From Psettodes erumei (Eukaryota > Chordata > Actinopteri > Pleuronectiformes > Psettodidae), in assembly GCA_016785225.1 (NCBI GenBank), contig JAFBJZ010000600.1:434001-498000 (forward strand): a stretch of 64,000 nt of DNA. Direction: 5' to 3'. Numbering within the stretch: position 1 is the stretch's first letter; every line of letters starts with the position of its first letter. Position numbers and translations under genes: made by a program. The notes beneath the pieces are model-generated. The model searched no databases. It saw only the letters and a list, made by a program, of their open reading frames with translations, and had not been told where the DNA came from. Positions 12,301 to 23,800 of the stretch are shown here, one piece after another.

Positions 12301-15300
12301 ATTAGTGCTATGGAAAAGAGGACAGGAATGGATTTTCAGAAAAGCAGTCACTGCACTGAGGATATTTTTCACACTGACAAATTCACGTTTCAAGTGACAT
12401 GTTAGCTCTCAAGCACATAAATATCTCTTCTCTTATTCTTTGCAGGCCTTTGCAATTCCAGGGCAGTATGCTTTTGCGCATCAAGATGTAAGTATGCTCA
12501 TTTGAGCAACTGACATCTGCCCTAAAGACCTGCTCCTGCCCACTCCTTCCTCCACTACACCCTCTGTGTACCCTTCTCTGCAAAGATGAGACTTCAGTAA
12601 CCCTGATCTGTTGACATTACTAACTCTAACACACTCAAATGAAATCAAAGACTTCAGGGGTTCATGATCAGTTGTAGCTTTGTAGCCAGAGATGTGACTA
12701 TGTTTTCATATGGCGGCCATGAGAAGCCAAGCATGCTCTCTGAAGGAAATGAATCTTTCCACACTGACACCATCTGTGATGTTTGTGAACTTCAGATTGG
12801 CTCTGTACTGTAGTTGTCAACTCCTCTGAAATAATCCAGTTTGATTGGTTAGCTCTAACTTCCTTCCTACCCTGCAGTTGACCAAGCTTCACCAGTTGGC
12901 TATGCAGCATATCCCCCTCCCTTCCCTTGGGCAGAGCAACCCTACCTTCCCTGGTACGTACCCACGGCTCCCCAGGGAAGTCCATCTACTCCCTCTGTCT
13001 TCACTCCTCTCCGAATCACACCATCAAAACTACCCTTTACTTCAGAGAGGATTTTGCCATTCTTTTAGTTTTACAGGCTTTCTCACAGTTTTTTGTGTCA
13101 AAGGTGACTACAGAGATACATATCAAATAAGATCTGTTCTGATATCTGATATCTTTTGCATTGGCATTTGCATCTATTTGTACCAGGAAAATAAAATGAA
13201 AGACAAAAAGAATAGTGACTCGAATAGTAGAGTTTTAGGTTAAGCCAGCAACAAACTTTATTATCAGCTTTATTACCAACAATCTTGAATGTTAGCCACT
13301 GAAATATTTATAATCCAAAACAGTATAAGACAGACTGAAGCAGACACAGTGTGAGACAAAAAAATAGAATACAAAAGAAATGCTCTGAAAGAGGGAAAAG
13401 TGAAAAATGAAAGAAAATATTTACAGTTTAGTAAATATGATCATTTCTCACTATCTCTCATATTCTCCCAAAGTTTCTTCTCCGTTTGCCCAGTTTCCCT
13501 CTCCGAAAAAATAAAACGGATCCTAATCTCTTGACCCCATCCTTCACCTCTGCAACATTTCTCCTCCAAATCTAACATTGTCTTGGCCAGACCATCCCTG
13601 ACCTCAACCACCCCATGTACACGACTAACTGAGAACAAAAAGTTACAGCATTACATTGGCAGGAATGGTGTGATAAAACTTACTCATTTTTATTGAAAGT
13701 AATATCTTATCTTATTGTAGTGATGTATAAAACGTGCATAGACTGTGTATTGAATATGTTTATACAGTATATGTGTCTGACTAGAAGTATTTTTATGCCA
13801 TATGCCATTATCATGCTCCTAATTTAGAAGTGTAACTGCGATAAACTAGATAAAGTAGGGCAGCTTGTCATGCCATGAAAGTGGAAGCCATTAGCGCCAT
13901 ACTGTTGTTAGCGTTCCTTGTCCTACTTTGCAGGATTGGATGCATCTGCCCCCACAAGTTCACAAGAGCTGGCAATACCTAATGATGTAAGTGCCACATT
14001 GTTTGTGTTCCTGCAGCACTAAAACTCACACTGATAATCCTCATGCTGCTGGTATCATTAACACTTTCTAGGAGGACAGCTATAATGAGGAATTTTTTGG
14101 ACACGTTTACCTTCTTAGCTGCATTAAGTAATATCTCTCTCTGGCTAACAGAAATGATTGCACATTCATAGCACACATCATTGTACTGTTATTATTGTAA
14201 TGCTAGTATTTGCAGCATTAGCTTGTTGTATCTTAAATATTTTTTGAAATCAATATAATATCTTTTTTTTTTTACGGCTATTTGGTGTTAGATAAGATTA
14301 GTTTCTATTAAGTTGCTGAATCATGTCAGACAGAACCAACGTCTTAGATAAATGTTTTATTTTCCTAACCCTAACCATAACCCTGTTTCTGAGAGGGGGG
14401 AAACAGCTCTGTCTGAAGGCGACAAAATCTGCCTGCCAGCATATCTTATTAAGTCTCATTTGTTTAATCCATACAGAGAGATAATGTGTTAATTAGTGAG
14501 TTTAATTAGCTGCCTGTAGGTTGTTTTTTAACCTTTGGACAGAGACAGACTAGATGTCTCCATTCTTTGTACCAAGCTAAACTGACTGACTGATGGTGGT
14601 GGCTTCATATATACTGTACAAACATGAGAGTGATATCAATCTTCCCATCTAACTCTCAGGAAGAAAGTGAATAAACATATCCATATGGATTCCTTTGCAA
14701 TAATAGAATAGCAAAGCCAGAGATCACCAGAGATATTCAAAATATCATCAGCTTGCACTGCATTTCTTTTAGTAATATGAGTGTAATGCATCATGGAGAT
14801 GTTTGCAGGTGCTGTCACCGTACGGGTGGCTTCCAGATGCTGTTTTGAAATCTAATTCCTGAAATACATGGAAACATGAGTTGTTTTGTTATTCACATGT
14901 TTCTCACCCTTCCAGTTTATTGGCTGCATAATTGGAAGACAAGGCAGCAAGATCAACGAGATTCGCCAGGTCTCTGGAGCCCACATAAAAATTGCCAGTG
15001 CCACTGATGGCTCAGCCATGCGCCAAGTCACGATCACGGGCTCGCCAGCCAGCATCAGCGTGGCCCAGTACCTCATCAACGCCAGGTAAGACATTACGCA
15101 GGGTGGCCACGTCCAGCAGGGCCTCACATCACAGCCTGATGATAAGGCAGCCAAACGCCATGCTATTGTATGAGGGTAGAATTGTTGTGCTCCGGGTGAG
15201 GCTGGATTTGTTCCATCTCACTGCTCCGTTCTCTTGACTGCATTAAAATCCTTATTGTCTCTGCTTTTTAACACATTCCTTCTTTGATTCTTATGTTTTC

Positions 15301-15783
15301 TCCTCTCTCTCACCTCCTCTCTCTTTTGTCTCACCCATTCTCCCCCTTTCCAATTTTCACTCTCTACTCTTAACCCTTCACCATCTCACCCCACCTCATC
15401 CTCCAAACGTCACAACCTGCAGCTTAGAGATGGCTAAATACACCATGCAGGCCGCTTCCTCAGCGACCCCAGTTGACCTGAACATGAGCTTCTCTCAGTC
15501 TGCTCCTACTGCCTCCACTGCTGCTACCTCTATGGCTGTCCTGGCGGCCACAAACCCAGCCCCAACCACCATTAACGTCCACTCTCCTTCCACCTTACCA
15601 ACCATCCAAAACCCACACTACGCCGTCCCCGTTTCCAGCCTTCTTGGCATGAAAACTCTCCCTGTCCTGGCTGTCCACCCAGCAGCTGCTTCCAGCCTAG
15701 CACAGGGTTTATCCCCTTACACCGCAAAAATGTCAACATCCGGCGTTAAAAAATCTGAGCGTCAGAAGTTTGCTCCTTATTAA
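9315..15783 (+). CDS. pcbp4: Poly(rC)-binding protein 4 (three KH domains), complete coding region
   Basis: RNA-binding protein of the PCBP/hnRNP E family, which binds C-rich single-stranded RNA and acts in mRNA stability and translation. Start ATG is 9349, after the acceptor TTTTTGCAG. Coding exons: 9349-9426, 9612-9635, 9765-9797, 9909-10025, 10219-10350, 10780-10908, 11732-11821, 12446-12487, 12878-12953, 13934-13986, 14916-15085 and 15423-15783 (TAA). All phases close, giving 434 residues against 403 in human. KH loops: GKKG (33-36), GKGG (117-120) and GRQG (265-268), within GSIIGKKGETVKK, GSLIGKGGSKIKEIRE and GCIIGRQGSKINEIRQ. The linker has SPPKGATIPYRPK, and the C-terminus YTAKMSTSGVKKSERQKFAPY closely resembles human PCBP4, which separates it from PCBP1-3. 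The Ala/Ser/Thr/Pro-rich tail after KH3 is longer than in human. The KH1 loop is split across a 24-nt and a 33-nt exon. Confidence 0.95.
11343..11393 (+). other. Candidate alternative terminal or poison exon of PCBP4
   Basis: A strong acceptor (pyrimidine-rich tract ending TTGTATCTGCAG at 11342) sits 434 nt downstream of the KH2 exon donor. Spliced in phase after that exon it adds 16 codons, KYHLRNKRAWKGILYI, then TAG at 11391-11393. The block is more GC-rich than its surroundings. A possible donor, GTATAC, directly abuts the stop codon. Inclusion would give a protein of about 187 residues with KH1 and KH2 only, or a transcript subject to decay. It may instead be a chance open stretch. Confidence 0.35.
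14505..14700 (+). mobile_element. Truncated second copy of the MITE-like repeat
   Basis: It lies in the intron before the PCBP4 KH3 exon. Shared blocks with the 7.5-kb copy include TGTAGGTTGTTTTTTAACCTTTGG-type sequence, GGACAGAGACAGACTAG, CAAGCTAAACTGAC and TACTGTACAAACATGAGAGTG. The left terminal repeat is missing, so this is a fragment. Confidence 0.65.
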
Positions 15784-16706
15784 TGCCTGCTCTTTTAGTC
15801 TCGTCTGCACCTGACTGGTAGGACATACAGTATGTCAAATTATTTAATATTAATGATATAGGTTTGAAATGGCTTATACCAGTGTGTGTAAGTTTGGAAG
15901 TATAGCACTTGTTTACCATAAATCAGGAAAACATTAAAAAACTAATGAAAGGGTGGTAGTACCTAAACAAACATGTCCTCATTAATTAAAGCAGGCAGCA
16001 GTGGTGAATATTAACTCAGTATTATCGAATGGACTTGCATAACAATTACTGTGGGTAACTCAGGCTTGTATTAGTATCCTAGAAAAAGATGCTTTTTCAA
16101 ATGGATTCATGTTACAGAGCTTTATATGAAGACTTACACCAGGAGGTGTGTTTTCCATGATGCAAATAGTGACTTAGTTTTCTATCTGTGTAACTAGTTT
16201 ACAATCAGTTTCTGTTAGAGAGTACATCATGAGATGTGGTGCTTTGTTGGCAGCAGGCTGTTGAAATGTTTGTCTTGTACAGTAGACATCAGTGTGTTAA
16301 GAATTTTTTTAAAAATAAGGACTGCTCTACTCTTCTGTCATATTTCCCCTTTCCTTCACTATAGGCTCTCATCAGTGCTAACAGGCTTGGGTGTTCTGTA
16401 GTAGCACTGCACTGTTGCAGTTCTGATGGGATTATCCTTAAAGCCACATTGGATTCTGGTGGGTTTCACTCTACAGAGTAATCCTATGGAGCAGGACTGG
16501 CCTAACTAACTCATTCTTTGTTTCTGTACGCTAGCGTGTTTTTGTTTATTTTCCTACCATAAATGAGTGGAATGCTCTGACTTTCAGCATCGGAAATGGA
16601 TGCTGAGCAATTATTGTAAATGTTTTATTCATGTGTTTCTGGTGTGCCCCCCCCCCCAAACAATACAGATTTGTTATATTTGCTGATGAAATAACTTTGA
16701 AATAAA
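15784..16706 (+). other. Probable PCBP4 3' UTR ending at an AATAAA signal
   Basis: Non-coding, AT-rich sequence follows the stop codon. The first well-placed canonical polyadenylation hexamer seen is AATAAA at 16701-16706. A run of nine or more C lies at about 16648. The true cleavage site could lie further downstream, since AT-rich sequence continues. Confidence 0.4.
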
Positions 16707-18880
16707 TGGGACTTTTTATGATTGCAGATTTGTTTTTGTTTTTTTTGCTCACATTTTTTTGATGTGGAAAATCTTTCACATTTTGGCTCCAAAAATCTCA
16801 CCCTTAAATATCAATTTCAGCTCTGAGGATTCATGCATTGTTCACTCTTAAGTGGTTTTGAACTGCAATTATATATAAATCTGAATGATGTCATAATTTA
16901 AGATCTCATTTATCATAGCTTGGAGAAAAAAATGACTCTGATGACTCCAACATAGGTTTTTATGAATAAAATATTTGAAGACATGAGTTTGGCAGAATTT
17001 GTATACATGCAGTGGTTTAGGGATTTGAACACCTGCAGGATATGTGCTGTGATATCTGTTTTTCAAACTGTAGTGATACAAGATATAACAAAAAGATTTT
17101 TTTTTCTCCAGGTTTTTGTCTTATCTGTATAAACCCAAAGTCTAGACACAGCATATGTGAGACTCATAGCAAACACATATACATTTAACCATCTTTTAAT
17201 GTGTTCTCTCCAAAGAGTGAATGTGCCTCCACAGCCTGCACATGTAGAACATTAAACAGCCGTATTGCTGAATTATAGAAAACAATAGAGAGCAGTAACA
17301 GCGGCCATTAGCAGTTTGCGACACACAGATGTACAGAGATTTTGGCAGGTATCTCAGCACAAACTGGTCCATGGTTTGATGCACGCATTGTGTTGATGGC
17401 AGAGGACATAGAGTTCCTGCCCAAACAAACTTTCCTCATGAACTCTCCTGAAAAACAGATGCAAACTTGGACTAACCTCTCAGCAAACATTCAACCCATG
17501 CTGTGGCAAAATTCTCATGGGTGGTGGAAAAGAACAACTTAACCTCCAGTTGTCTGCTCAAGCATGCTGCTAATGGGCAGGTGGGGTACAGTCTACCACT
17601 TGTTTCTCTGTGTCCTCGCCGCCCTGCCCCTCAGTGAATCGACTTCACCCCCTTCCTCACTTTAAAAAGCGGGAGGTGTGCACCTCTGTTCTGGCTGAAC
17701 TGTGGAGTATGGGTTGCGAGCCACGTGGGCCATTTCCACAGCAGGGCTAGAAAATGCTGAAGTGGAGATAATCAATAGTTAATGGGGGCAGAAACGTAAT
17801 GACAGTGAAGGATGACATTTCAACCTCGGGGAAGGTGTAGCAGCAGAGAACAGTTCTGCATGTACGCTGATGCATGCCCAGGGCAGTTATGAGTTCACAG
17901 CCAGCTTCTAATACTATATTAATGATTTCCCTTTTCAACCTGACACAGGCAGGAGTGAGGGGCCCATTTTTGGAGCTTGCTGCCACCATGCAGTTTTGAA
18001 AAGCAATTTAGTGGTAAATAAGTAAATAAATAATAATTTTTAGCTGCATACCTACTTGAAGGTTTGTGGTGAATTGGAAGGCAGGGATGTTTCTCAAACC
18101 CTGATGAAAAAAACACTGCAATACTAAAAATATTCCCCTGGGTTAGGACAGATTCACATGTCTATATTGCCTTATTGTATTTTTTTACTTTGTCTATGAT
18201 ATTCCTTTAGTAGTTTTCCATAGTATTTCTATTGGCTAGTGTTGTTATCATAAGGCTTATTATAATATTGATATGAAGTAATAAAACTTTTGTCATATAG
18301 TGAATAGTTTTGGAGCCCTACACTCGACATTGTGTTTTTTTCATCTGTAACAATACTATATATTTTTTTATAGTACCCATATTTCCACGTTTCTTTGATA
18401 GCAGTGAAGCCCTTGATCAGTCATGCTGTAGGTTGTGTGTGTGCATACAGGCCTGGAGACTGAGGACGCTAAGGTCATGTCCTTAGCATTGCTTTCTGTT
18501 TTTGTTCATTTGGGGGTTTAAACTACCTGAGGGGAGTTTATATTCTACCAGTGGCGCAAGAGGCAAAGGTAGCAATACCACTGTAAAAAATATAGCCTAA
18601 TCCATTGCACAGGGCAGTTACAATTTTGAAATTAAAAAAGTAAAGTAAAAGTGCAGCAAAACATACCTGAAGTGTAAAGGTAAAAGTACCCATGATGCAG
18701 GCAAACTGGTCTTTGTTACAGCTAAGATTTATACTATAATTCTCAATTACTATTAATGAGGCATTAACATATAATGTTGTGGCTTGGAAAGGTGGAGCTC
18801 ATTCTACATATTTAATAGATTATTGGATGTCTTGATTTATTGCATAACAATGCTTCATTTTTTATTCTCTCAGTCTAAGT
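16707..18880. other. Intergenic spacer, no gene seen
   Basis: Open frames here are short, overlap one another on both strands and lack coding character or splice context. Nothing beyond simple AT-rich tracts is recognisable. Confidence 0.5.
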
Positions 18881-18884
18881 TTTG

Positions 18885-19020
18885 AGCCACAGGGGCCATC
18901 ATTTTGGTCCTGACTGAAACATTGCAGGAACTACTGGATTACAATGATATTTTGCACAGACATTCATGTTCCCCAGAGGATGAATTTACTTGACTTTGGA
19001 GATCTCAGTTATTCTTTACT
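18885..19020 (+). repeat. Interspersed teleost repeat (GGTCCTGACTGAAA family), copy 1
   Basis: It contains TTTTGGTCCTGACTGAAACA, GGATTACAATGATATTTTGC, ACATTCATGTTCCCCAGAGG and a GATGAATTTACTTGACTTTGG block. The same order of blocks recurs near 54.2-54.4 kb. I recognise the pattern as a widespread fish repeat but cannot name its class. The copy is abraded at both ends. Confidence 0.6.
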
Positions 19021-19089
19021 ATACTAAGCAGTTTTTACCTGCTTGGTAAAGTGCAAACAGCTCAGAATTGTTCTTTAAGTGCAGGCTGG

Positions 19090-20000
19090 GACAATAGCAT
19101 GCGAAAGTTTGGGCACTCCTAGCCAATAGCTAAGTGATTCAAGTTTACTATATTTATATTCTAAATCTTAATATTAAAGCAAAATTGCTTTTCATTTCCA
19201 TCTTTTACAGTTTCAAAATAACAAAAAAGGACCTGAAATGAAGGTCTGGGCACCCTGCGTGGTCAGTAACACTCAAGTATTAGAACTTGTAAATGCATGT
19301 TGTTGCAGCTAAGAGTCTTTCAGTTCTTTTTTGGGTATTTTGACCCATTCTTCTTGTAAAAGGCTTCTAGTTCTGTGAGATTCTTGGGTCGTCATGCATG
19401 GCCTTCTCTTTTGAAGTCTGTACACAGAGTTTTGATTATGTTTAAGTCAGGGGATTGTGAGGGTAATTGCAAAACCTTCAGCATGTGCCTCTTGAGATTA
19501 GCCATTGTCAATTTTGACATGTGTTTAGGATCATTATCCAGTTGTAGAAGCCACCCTCTTTTAATTTTCAGCTTTTTCTCTGTGACTGTGATGTTTACAT
19601 CCAGTATTTGCTTGTGTTCAACTGAATCCATTCTTCCATCTACCAGTGAAGTGTTCCCTGTGCCACTGGCTGCAACATAAATCCCAAAAATCTGCTCCCC
19701 TCAGACCAAAAAGTTGTATTTTAGCTTCATTAGACCACAGGACTGTTTCCACAATGCATCAGACTCATTAAGAGTTTCCTTTGCAGATGTCTGACATTGA
19801 ATTTTGCAGTGAGGATCCAATGAAGGTTTTCTTCTGTTGACTTGTCCATGAAGATCATATTTGTGCAGGTGTGACTGCACAGTAGAACAGTACACCACCA
19901 CTCCAGAATCTGAAGTCTTTTGCAGTAAGGTCAGAGACCTTGGGCAAAAGCAATGAGAGCTTGTGGCAGCATGGTAAAACATTCTCTTTTTTGCTCTCTA
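19090..20000 (-). mobile_element. Decayed Tc1/mariner-type transposon with transposase pseudogene
   Basis: Read on the minus strand, successive fragments match the order of a Tc1 transposase. First comes a helix-turn-helix/linker part (STVQSHLHKYDLHG, NRRKPSLDPHCK) at about 19.7-19.95 kb. A catalytic-domain part with RGWLLQLDNDPKHMSK follows, where Asn-Asp-Pro-Lys-His holds the second catalytic aspartate, and then SQSPDLNII at about 19.4-19.6 kb. The usual ...NLW of the third acidic site is altered, an in-frame stop follows GHA, and more stops occur in RPKNLTELEAFYKKNG (about 19.3 kb). The outer left sequence GCGAAAGTTTGGGCACTCC resembles a fish Tc1 terminal repeat. No matching right terminal repeat is found, so the element is truncated and immobile. 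Confidence 0.85.
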
Positions 20001-20091
20001 AAATTGCATGTGTGTAGTTATTTTCCACGGCTGCATTTTACACTGCATTGGACAACACATGAGGCCTGCATGGTAGATATTGATAGATAGA

Positions 20092-20092
20092 G

Positions 20093-20126
<34 letters not shown>
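20092..20126 (+). repeat. TG microsatellite
   Basis: About 17 TG units with one interruption (TGCGTG), followed directly by a run of about ten G. It lies about 300 bp upstream of the VWC2 promoter region. Confidence 0.9.
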
Positions 20127-20127
<1 letters not shown>

Positions 20128-20399
20128 TGGGGGGGGGTTATAAAAATTCTTGCTGTGGCCCTGCATGATTCTCGGTGTATATTATTCAGGTGACCCTAAA
20201 TTCCCTCCTTGCATAATGTGCTTTGGTCTTTTGTCATTCGGCAACAAATTGGCCGGGGACCAGAACCATGTCACGGAAACGACTTCCTAATGGGAGATAA
20301 TGAAGTAAAGTCGTTAATCACAGCAGTGCGTTTGAACCTTGAAACATCCAGTCGGCTAATTGACTGCCTGTTGTTCCTCAGACATTTTAAACTGCTCCA

Positions 20400-20500
20400 T
20401 CTAGTGGCCCCTCGCCTGAACGTGACGTCGGAGCGCCCCCGCCCCCGCCCCCCATTTATTTAATTATTTATTTTTGGTCACCGGTAGAAATAAAGTGCCT
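20400..20500 (+). promoter_or_regulatory. Probable VWC2 core promoter
   Basis: Overlapping GC boxes (GCGCCCCCGCCCCCGCCCCC, about 20433-20452) lie just downstream of a TGACGTC CRE-like site at 20423-20429. They are followed by an AT-rich TTTATTTAATTATTTATTT stretch that could stand in for a TATA box. CpG density rises sharply here and stays high to about 20.78 kb, where a splice donor follows. Confidence 0.5.
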
Positions 20501-20784
20501 GTAGCCTACAGAGCGGGGACATCAGTAGCAGCGCGGCACTTGCGAGGAGCAGCGGAGGCGCCGGAGAGACGGAGCTCCCTCCACTCACTGTGCCGGGTAA
20601 AGTTGAGCGCGACGCGCCGATGACCTGCGAACATCCTCCGGGGGACACTGTGCATTTGACCGGCTTAACGAGCGTCAGTTCCCGTCCCTTTAGCGCAAAT
20701 CATTTGTTGCTGTCTTAGCTCCAACAGTCCGAAGGCTGTGTACCAAACCCAGTGCGTAGACGGACGGACTCCCGAGGATCACAG
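20480..20784 (+). other. Probable non-coding first exon of VWC2
   Basis: This CpG-rich leader ends in the good donor GATCACAG/GTGAAT at 20784/20785. It is the only GC-rich leader with a donor upstream of the VWC2 coding exon, and the plus strand agrees. It contains an upstream ORF, ATG 20620 to TAG 20718 (32 codons), in a GCGCCGATGA context. The transcription start is not resolved; 20480 is approximate. Assignment to VWC2 rests on position and orientation. Confidence 0.5.
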
Positions 20785-20803
20785 GTGAATTATGTCAGTC
20801 TTG

Positions 20804-20804
<1 letters not shown>

Positions 20805-20846
<42 letters not shown>
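20805..20846 (+). repeat. TG microsatellite just downstream of a splice donor
   Basis: An uninterrupted run of 21 TG units begins 20 nt after the donor of the putative VWC2 leader exon. In the transcript it would be a (UG)n tract. Confidence 0.95.
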
Positions 20847-20847
<1 letters not shown>

Positions 20848-23800
20848 TGGATGCAGCCTTTATTCATTCTTGTTTGCTTTGGTTTCACATCAACTTTGGG
20901 AATGATGTGTGTCATCTTTCACTCACTCAAGGTTACAGTAAAGCCAGCGTGCAATGCATTTGTCACAAAAAAAGCCTATATATGCAAATGGGCTTGATGT
21001 GAGGGGAAACTAGTGCTTTGGTCGTTTCAACCTGCAGAAAAGGGCTGCTGCACCTGTGGAGGCAACGTAGGTGTCAGTCTAAGTGAGCCGTGTTGTTATT
21101 TTGATGCAAATAGGACCGGGGATGTTTTGAACAGCATCAGAGGGATTTCAGCTGCTGCACAAAGACTCTGGCTGCTTTCACACTTCAGGATGCAACAACC
21201 AGTCAACACAGCCTCTGACAGTAGACTAGGCAGCCCAGCACGTAATACATATGTTTTCATCACTGAATAAATTCAAATACAAAGCTGGTGGTTGTATGAC
21301 GACAGGGTGTTGTAAATACGTGTTTTTGTGTAATTTTTGTTACAGTTAGGTAGGATTTTTATATGTAAATACAAAAGCAGTGGTCAAAAAGGCTGCATCA
21401 TCATCATCAAGCTAATTGAAAACTATATTCTTTGCTTCAGACTTCTCCTGGCAGGCTTTTTGTAGGAGCAAATTCCCACCTTTCTTCCAACGCACATAAT
21501 CTTAAGATTATATGACAGTTTTGCAAGGGCCGTTGATTTTGCATTGCATGTTTAGGCAAACTTTCTTTTGATTTGGGTCACTCGTAAGATTTACAGTCAC
21601 AGGATTAAATTCAATTAGACAGCCCTGCAGCAATCTTTACTCACTGGCAGATGGCTAAATACTTTTGGATCCCGCCTTAGTGTCCCTTATTGCTCTAATT
21701 GGATTTCCTCATTTTACACTATTTATCTGTATAGAAATGAGTTTTAAAACGTGGCATCATTAAGTCAATGCATTCCCAACCCTGTCAGACCCAAGCCCAC
21801 TAGCCTCCACTGTCTAAACATTTCACATCTCGTCCCCCATGATCTGCTGTGTCATAAATTGAAGTAGACCTCAAAGTAAATTGTTGCAATCCCCCCCATG
21901 TGCCGTCGATGGCATGTTGGGATGTCGGAGCAGTGTAGGCAGGAGAAATTGTCATGTGCAATAAATGAAGTGCACATATCGAAGAGGGCATATTGTCTGT
22001 CTGAGTTAAATCGAGCCCTGAGGAGATGGTTTTCCTCTCAGTGACATCCAGTTTGATCTTACAGAGGGACATCGCAGAGTTTTTTTTTTCTTGACGATGT
22101 GAATGTGGTGTGTGCTTGTTGTGGAGTCTCATTGTCAGACTTACACCGCGAGCCCCGCTGCTGCTGCTGCATCACTTTATTTGCTGCCACTCGTTTAAAT
22201 ACTGCTCCACTTTGTTAAGACCAAATGGTAATTAGAAATAAACTAACGTCTAAGCTCGGGTGTGGAAAATTCCTGGAGATGAGAGTGCTGCCTTGATCAA
22301 CATCTGTCCCTATTTATGGCGTTATTGTGTGAGTGTAACAGCTATCAACCTCCCTGGAAGAAACCTTTCTGAGTGACATCGGAGAAGACAGCGCGAGGCA
22401 GGTCAACCTTAACACATCTTGGATGTCAGGTTTTGCATTACTGTAGCTTTGCCAACTATATCCGCGCAACTAATACTATTTTATCACCCAAAGACGAGTT
22501 AAAATCTGACTCTGAGCTCCCGTTGTTGTGTCAAGACTTATGGGACTTATTCACTCTGCTGGGTAATGAAAACGACATAAATTTATGAGTCATAAATCAA
22601 TGCGATGGTGAGCGTCACTGAACCGTGAACTAGCAGCCAGGTCGAGTCCTTGCTTGATTAATCATTGTTGTGCTGCACCTCAGTGGTCAAATCGGCTATG
22701 TTCAATAGCCTGAGATGTAAACAGAAATTTGAGCCTCTGACAGACGGATTTATATCCACGGTGACAGTAATGACTGCAACTGCTCCTGCCGCCAAACACT
22801 GGGGCGGATGTTGAGTTCATTCTCCGTAGCGCAGGAAGCCACGGCAACATTTAAATGTCAGTGGAAAGTGGAAACGTCGTCACTCTACAAAAGTAATAGC
22901 GCAGTGACTAGCAGCATTTAAATTTGCAGTGTTAATGGGGGGAGCACAATGACAAATGCTACTTTATTATTGTGCCATTTTAGCCATTTACTGAAGATAA
23001 TTATAATTTCCTGCTGCTGCATAGGCACAGTTCCAATCTGATGTATATGTGAGACTTAGCCTACTGTTAACTGCGTGCAGTAAATCAAGCTGTAGAGCTT
23101 TTCTGATGCCAAAACAGTTGACATTTAAGGAGGAAGGGAAGACGTTTTTAATGTATGGCAAAGTCCTGTTAATATTACAGCCTGACCACTATGGGTATTT
23201 GATAGGCAATGTGATGTAAACGTTCACACTGGAACTGAGTTTTGTTCCAGCATTTGGTATCTGTAAAAACCAACCTCCATTTCTACCCAAATACTCTAAT
23301 CATTTTTGATTACTGCTTTTGAAGGCAGGGTTGTGAGTAAAAATACACAGCGGTAAATATAGGCATAAACTTTAAATGGAGATTTAACATACTATATTTA
23401 TGTAGTGGTTGTCATGGAGAGTGCTCTGCATTAGGAGACATTTCCTGGCAATAATCTGACTGTGTTTTGTCGACATACTTTACTTGCATTTCTTTGGGTT
23501 GTAAAAAATGTAATAATTGCTTTGTGCCCTTTGAAATGTTTTCTTGACCTTATTTAAACACAATTTGTAAAAGAGTTATGAGGTGTCAACCCATAAACTA
23601 AGGCTGAAAATGACAACCCATGAAAGTGACCATAAAATCGCCACCAAAACAGGAAACATTTTATGGTTGGCTTTGCATGAACAAATATATTTATTTATAT
23701 TATTTGTATTTATTCTGTCAAAAATCATCCAACAAAGTGACATCATTAATGTCTGAGGTCAGTTAGACCCCAAAGAGGTTTAAGTATCTGTCAGACCTCA

